Both the position numbers and the translations under genes were made by a program. Under the pieces are notes generated by a model, which was not told where the DNA came from, ran no database searches, and saw only the letters and a program-made list of their open reading frames with translations. This document shows positions 58,869 through 64,000 of a stretch of DNA of 64,000 bases, piece after piece; the first letter of the stretch is position 1; the number at the start of each line of letters is the position of its first letter. Source of the stretch: Chondrosia reniformis (taxonomy: Eukaryota > Porifera > Demospongiae > Chondrillida > Chondrillidae); contig OX359190.1 in NCBI GenBank assembly GCA_947172415.1, positions 9,052,001-9,116,000 of the forward strand, read 5' to 3'.

Positions 58869-59639
58869 GTGTAACAGCAGTTGCATGAATGCTTTACAAA
58901 ACTGATGGTTTCACATATGCTCGTATGTGATGACATAAAATATTCAGTTTCTCTCTGTATTAGGGAAGAAAAAGAAGTGTGAAAGGTAGACTCAATACAA
59001 TAGTTTGGTAGTGAAACTAAAACTTAAGAGTTTTCTAGTTTATCAACAATTTTGCTATTATAAGATAAAGTAGGCATGCATACGTACTTTAATAATTGTT
59101 TTTGTAACAGTTGTATACAATACATTACAGTGTTTGATTTAAATTCATCAAAGTAACTATATTCATATTGTCAATATGTGCATAAATAAATAACAGTACA
59201 TAACTGCTAAATTCACGCATTATGTTATTATACATCATAAAGGCAACTAACTGACACAATCACCATTAATTGGGCCCTATAATAACTAAGAGGATGTTAT
59301 TCAGTTGTATTTCATGCAGTGGCCATGTTACATATATATTATAGTGTGACTATTACATACAATACAATGTACTGTACAGCATTTATTGGGAGTTTCCTTA
59401 CCAAGTGGCTTGCAATCAATGACTGATTACCTCAGGCGACTACTGGCAAAGTGACCACTGTATAAACATTCTCTTTTCTTTACAAAACAAGCTTACAATG
59501 CAGTGCCCTGCCAAAACCATATTATTTAGGCAATTAAATGACATTCTTAAAAAGTGTATATAAAGCTAAACATTTTACATAATATATCCCACAACAACGA
59601 AAGTAATTAGATTCAACACAGTAATCATATAAAAATAAT
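58869..59639. other. intergenic, no gene seen
   Basis: Mostly unique AT-rich sequence after S10. A donor-like AAA|GTGAGT overlaps the S10 stop, so a 3' exon cannot be excluded. Confidence 0.35.
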
Positions 59640-59844
59640 GTCTATGCACCTAATGTCATTAAATAACAATCAAAATCCTATTTTCTACGTTTAGAGACAG
59701 GAAAAAGCAAAACAACAATAGACTTCAAGTCTTTGAATAGAAAATAAACTACATTAGCTCCATGTTAATTGTATGTTTACAATGTGTTTATTAGCCTAAA
59801 GCATATAAGACAGTGTAGAAGAATTCTCAGAGTGAAGAGCAAGA
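59640..59844 (+). promoter_or_regulatory. S12 upstream block duplicated from S10
   Basis: Shares CACCTAATGTCATAAATAAC-type sequence, CAAGTCTTTGAATAGAAAAT, TATAAGACAG and GAATTCTCAGAG with the S10 upstream region at matching distances. TATAAGA about 40 bp before the ATG is the likely TATA box. Confidence 0.55.
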
Positions 59845-61516
59845 ATGAAGATCCTTGTTCCGCTCCTGGTTTTCCTTTCTTTGGGAAATAATCTTCTAGC
59901 TGAAGAGGAAATCTCTAAAGACAAAGATGGCACATATCTGGAGTCACTGTGGATGAACAATATCCTAGCTGCAGATGAAAGAGATAATGAGGAAGATACT
60001 GACCAAATGGACCTTTCTGAGAGGGGGAGGGATGAAATGGACCAGGAATTGGAAAAGAAAGAAGCTATGAAAGATTTTCTTAAAGTTCTAATGGAAAAAG
60101 AAGAGAATGCTTATAATAAGGATGCAGACAATGATGCTTCTGAAATCCAAGAGACGAACCAACTTTTGAGTAAGAGGGTACTAATGAAGAGACTAAATGC
60201 CAGAAGAATGCAAAATAGCAACTTAGTCACCTCCCAGTGTACAAGAATTAGATACAAATGCTTTAACCCCAGATATTACCAACGATATTACCAGCGATAC
60301 TATTCTCGTTATCACGCACAACGTTACAGCAGATATTATTCAGGAGTATACAAAAAGTATTATTACAAGTACTACAAGAGATATTATGGCAGATACTTTG
60401 GAAAGAAACTTATAAAACTCAAGAAATATCTAGCAAAGAAGCATCATGGTTATTATAACAAGTACTATTACAGCTACTGGAAGGGGCACCATGTTAGAAG
60501 ATACAAGAACTACTACAAGAACTACTACAGTAGATACTACAACAAGAGGAGATGTAAAAGAATGTGTAAGCGTATTGCAAGCCAACAGAGATCAGAGAGC
60601 AAGTATGGTTAAATACTATTAGATAGATGTAATACATTGATATATTAATGCCTGGCCCAGTGGAGAAGATGATGAAAGAAGGGAAAAGAAGGAAGAAAGA
60701 CTCCTGTATCTTCCTCCAAAGCTGTCTCCAGGTTTAGTTCCCCTATAGGCTTTTTTACAGAATAGGCACAGCATGTAGGAAAATGGTATCTTAGATTTTT
60801 CATGTACATATACATATATCAACATCAATAATAACTGTTGCTAACCCTTATACTTACCTTGATGCAGCAGTTACAAGAAGCTACTAAATACTAAGGACAC
60901 TTATGCTGAAGGGGCTACCAAGCTGGATTTAGAACAAGAAAGGCAAGGATTATCATATCAACATGAGGATTCTGATAACATAGACAATATTGGTGTGGAT
61001 GCAACAATTGATGACTATTCTGATTATCTTCAAAATTATGATGACAATGATGATGATGATGATTATTATTCACAAAGACTGAAAGATCACATTGAGGAGC
61101 AGCAAAAGTCTGGTACAGTTAAGAGCATGTGGCCTCGAATCAGCTGGCCAAGAATAAGACCAAGAAGGTGCCGTACTCGCTATGTCAACAGGTGTTCAGG
61201 GACTGCTAGGTACTACTCCACCTATTACAACAGATACTACTCACGTTACTATTCCAGATATTATCAGAGATATTACTCACGATACTACAAGAAATATTAT
61301 GCAAGGTATAAATACAGTAAAAAACGTTACTGGATCAACTACTACAACTGGTACTATGGCTACGGTCACTATCACAACAAATTTTGGAACAAACGTCATG
61401 ACAAATACTATAAAAGGCACTACAAGCGTAAATACAAGAAGTACTATGCTAGAAGGTGCAAAAAATATTGCAAAAAGTCCTCAGCAATACATACAGGTAA
61501 GATGACATTCCAATGA
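59845..61516 (+). CDS. S12: duplicate of S10, secreted double (RYY)n protein
   Basis: Exon 1 is 59845-60602 (donor AA|GTATGG, phase 2) and exon 2 is 60871-61516 (acceptor GCAGCAG; NAGNAG, optional Ser), 467 aa. The signal peptide and first acidic segment are almost identical to S10 (ILAADERDNEEDTDQM). The basic part of exon 1 has diverged: TSQCTRIRYKC, then YYQRYYQRYYSRYH-type repeats, CKRMC. Exon 2: acidic segment with DDYSDYLQNYDDNDDDDD, then RRCRTRYVNRCSG, (RYYS)n repeats, GYGHYH, CKKYC. It lost the QWW of its relatives (SMWPRISWPRIRPRRC instead). A donor-like ACAG|GTAAGA lies before the stop, so a further exon is possible. The intron carries a partial R1 repeat (60648-60800). Confidence 0.7.
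60648..60800 (+). repeat. partial R1 repeat inside the S12 intron
   Basis: Matches 56203-56370 (CCCAGTGGAGAAGATGATGA, CTCCTGTATCTTCCTCCAAA, TTTAGTTCCCCTATAGGCTT). The S10 intron has a degenerate copy in the opposite orientation (58012-58065). Confidence 0.75.
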
Positions 61517-62738
61517 CAGTTTTGCAAGTCTTAATCATGTCATTAATAAAATATCAAAAAACTTCTACGTACATATATAGATAAATTATCCCTTTTGAAG
61601 TTAAGTGAAGTTAAGAAATCCAACAGTGTTTACTTTAAAGAAGTGGTACAAAAATATTTACAATTTTTCTTCTTTTGGAATTATAGATGATTTGGAATAA
61701 AATGAAACAAAGAGTGCCCAGTGTTACTTGGTATATCCGATGTATTTCATATGTAGTGTTGTGTGAACTGGTGTAATAGCTATAGGTTCTTTGCATGACT
61801 AGGTTATGAAATTTCATAGAAATTGACTCACAATTAGTTGATAATACTGTATGATGAAAAATTGTCATTTCAAATTGTGTTCCTATATTAGCCATTTGAC
61901 TCTGGATTTAAAGTCACCTTTTCTACAATCTAGCATATTGAATAAATATTCATTAATACGGTTATTCATATAATTCTTTGTAAATACATAAATACAACTC
62001 AGATGAATTGTGAAATGACTGCATCTGCTATATTAGAGACACCAAACAATTTCAAGAAACATTCAAAGATACACTCTTTAATCATTTGCAATCTAGCATT
62101 ATTCCCTTTGGATTACCAAATCAATTGATCAATAATATCAAGGCTTTTCTCCAGTGTATATATACATATATGTAATTACAGCTGCTGCTTTCAGGGGGGG
62201 GGGCAGAGGGGAAAATTTGTCCCCCCCTGAAAATGACAAATATTAAGGAGTATGTACGTATGTATAATGTACATGAAACACTAAGTCTTCCACAAAATAC
62301 TTATAAGTAGGTAAAATATATATAATAGCATACATTTGTAACAGTAATAATTCTAAACCTTGCAATACCTCTAAGAATGCAGGAAAATCAATCTTAGAAT
62401 GATTTTTTTCTGGAGAATATGCACCCAAAACCCATATAATAGATGATTCTACACTATATGTGCCAGAATGAACATTGATGCACTAAATGTGTTTGCCCCC
62501 CTTCATTTCTATTATATTATCATCATTATGCCCCCTTGCTAAATATAGAAACACTGTATATTCTATAAGATTGCATTGAGCAAGGAGAAAGATGTAACCT
62601 CATATCAAGGTCAAAGTGTTAATCTTTCAATAAGTACTGCTAATGCAAAAGGAATCATCATATAAAATCAGTCCTATAATACATATACACATGTCACACA
62701 GTCTCCAAAATTTGATCACTTGCATTTGGGTGGTTTAA
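61517..62738. other. no gene seen; G/C-run hairpin
   Basis: At about 62193-62235 TTTCAGGGGGGGGGG faces CCCCCCCTGAAA, a short inverted repeat with a G-run. Otherwise AT-rich non-coding sequence. Confidence 0.4.
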
Positions 62739-62980
62739 CACACGCAGTATGAAGGTTGTGCAGTATAAAGGTTGTGCAGTATAAAGGTTGTGCAGTATAA
62801 AGGGTTGTGCAGTATAAAGGTTGTGCAGTATAAAGGTTGTGCAGTATAAAGGTTGTGCAGTATAAAGGTTGTGCAGTATAAAGGTTGTGCAGTATAAAGG
62901 TTGTGCAGTATAAAGGTTGTGCAGTATAAAGGTTGTGCAGTATAAAGGTTGTGCAGTATAAAGGTTGTGCAGTATAAGTT
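62739..62980. repeat. 16-bp minisatellite (about 15 copies)
   Basis: Unit GTGCAGTATAAAGGTT, repeated with almost no divergence; one copy carries an extra G (AAAGGGTT) and one lacks the AAAGG end. The Leu-Tyr-Thr-Ala-Gln-type frames on the minus strand are products of the repeat. Confidence 0.95.
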
Positions 62981-63633
62981 TTCTTTTCATGTATATGTAT
63001 ATCCGCAAATAAGTCCAACAGTTACGGTGCAAAACAATTATAAGTACAAAACATCCTACATTAAGCTTAAAATGATAAAGTTATAGGTATAGCCAAAATA
63101 CAATTACTTCACAAGTTGGAAATAACAGCTATTAAGCATTTACAATACACTAAGAGTTTCCTATTGGCATAAAAGAAACTTGTTTATGCATACAATGTCA
63201 TTTACCAACCAGTATGTACGTATGTATTATGTACTACATTAAGCAGTCATACCTTTTCTTACCTTTGCATGCATGCTATTATTATTATATAATTAAAGGG
63301 AGTTAATTGCACCAAGCCTATGCGAAGGCTACGTATCTAAGTAATCACTGGTTGCCATTTTAAAAAGACTTTGGACCTCAACCATAAATTTGGTCACTTG
63401 GTTGGTCAGGCATAAAAATACTCAAATAAAAAGATTCAAATTCATCAGACTCAACTGTATGTATACCAACAGACAATTATTAAGCAAAGAGTGAACTATA
63501 CCTTTTAAAGTGAGAGAATGCAAATGCAGATTGTACAATCAGAGCCAGTCATATGAAAATATGGCTTGAAAACTAAAAAATGTATATATATACAGTATAT
63601 AGTGCATGATAGGGCTTATTTGCAGCAATTATG

Positions 63634-63820
63634 ATGAGATATGAAGTTCATTGAGCAACAGCAACATATCTTTTGAATAGAACATGGAAAGGTTGGTGTT
63701 TGAATAGGACTTGGTTGGCAACCTTTCCTCACTTTTTTCATAATGCTGATGAAGACCTACGGGTTGAAACATTCTATTCCAAAGATTTAATGTTGCTGTT
63801 GCACAATAAACCTCAAATCT
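63634..63820 (+). repeat. inverted-repeat element with hammerhead-like core
   Basis: The left arm contains TTGAGCAACAGCAACAT and TTTTGAATAGAACAT; the right arm has their inverse (ATTCTATTCCAAAGAT, TGTTGCTGTTGCACAA). Between them CTGATGA (63746-63752), A, GACC-TACG-GGTT, GAAAC forms a hammerhead-like core with a UACG tetraloop. Remainder to 64000 shows no gene. Confidence 0.65.
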
Positions 63821-64000
63821 CACAGTATATAGTATATGGTAAGAAGGTTGACAGGTTGACAGGTTATACAGTAAGAGTATATATGTAAAGATCTTTTTTA
63901 ATTACCATTTTTTTTACATATACTTAAACTCTAGTAATACCCTAAAATACCAGACTACAGGAAAAAACAATTGGTCCATTGTTCATGATCAAGTAACAGT

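Noticed and set aside
62694..63032. Leu-Tyr-Thr-Ala-Gln repeat protein on the minus strand
   Set aside because: Product of the 16-bp minisatellite being open in more than one frame; no gene signals.

Overview
The window is nuclear DNA of an animal (metazoan). Genes have GT-AG introns, AATAAA-type poly(A) signals and TATA boxes, the DNA is AT-rich with many micro- and minisatellites, and the first gene is an orthologue of WDFY3/ALFY. I infer an early-branching invertebrate, most plausibly a sponge. That rests on gene style and on the silica- or matrix-protein look of the large cluster; no diagnostic marker is present.

Layout. (1) 1-11071: hexanucleotide satellite, then the 3' part of a WDFY3-like gene (13 exons; WD40 repeats and a C-terminal FYVE zinc finger), with introns full of minisatellites and hairpin-forming insertions. 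(2) 13897-26821: three paralogous two-exon genes for small secreted, N-glycosylated, Cys-containing proteins of about 200 aa ('YTGE family', C-terminal half CUB-like). Between them lie a near-perfect 1.2-kb palindrome, a reverse-transcriptase remnant inside inverted repeats, a pogo/Tigger-type MITE and a tandem duplication. (3) 27460-27835: a SINE-like insertion carrying a textbook type I hammerhead ribozyme. (4) 28387-61516: a cluster of ten genes (nine on +, one on -) for secreted proteins of extreme composition. Most have a signal peptide, then an Asp/Glu-rich acidic segment, then an extremely Lys/Arg-rich segment (Gly-Lys, Arg-Tyr-Tyr, Lys-Ala or His-Lys repeats), sometimes ending in a Gly-Pro-Tyr, Gln-Met or Cys tail. 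(5) 61517-64000: repeats, no gene recognised.

The cluster in (4) is the main discovery candidate. Shared features show common ancestry despite low-complexity sequence: a phase-1 intron near the N-terminus, a Ser-Gln-aromatic motif at the acidic/basic junction, a conserved SPxGQ...GxPPxVSG module in four genes, and a Cys module in two. The acidic-then-polycationic plan resembles diatom silaffins and, for the His-rich member, sponge glassin. I therefore infer a mineralisation or extracellular-matrix scaffold locus; function is not demonstrated.

Several gene models come from joining exons by eye, with splice phase and paralogue alignment as checks. The four small signal-peptide exons and the hammerhead ribozyme were found by reading the sequence directly.
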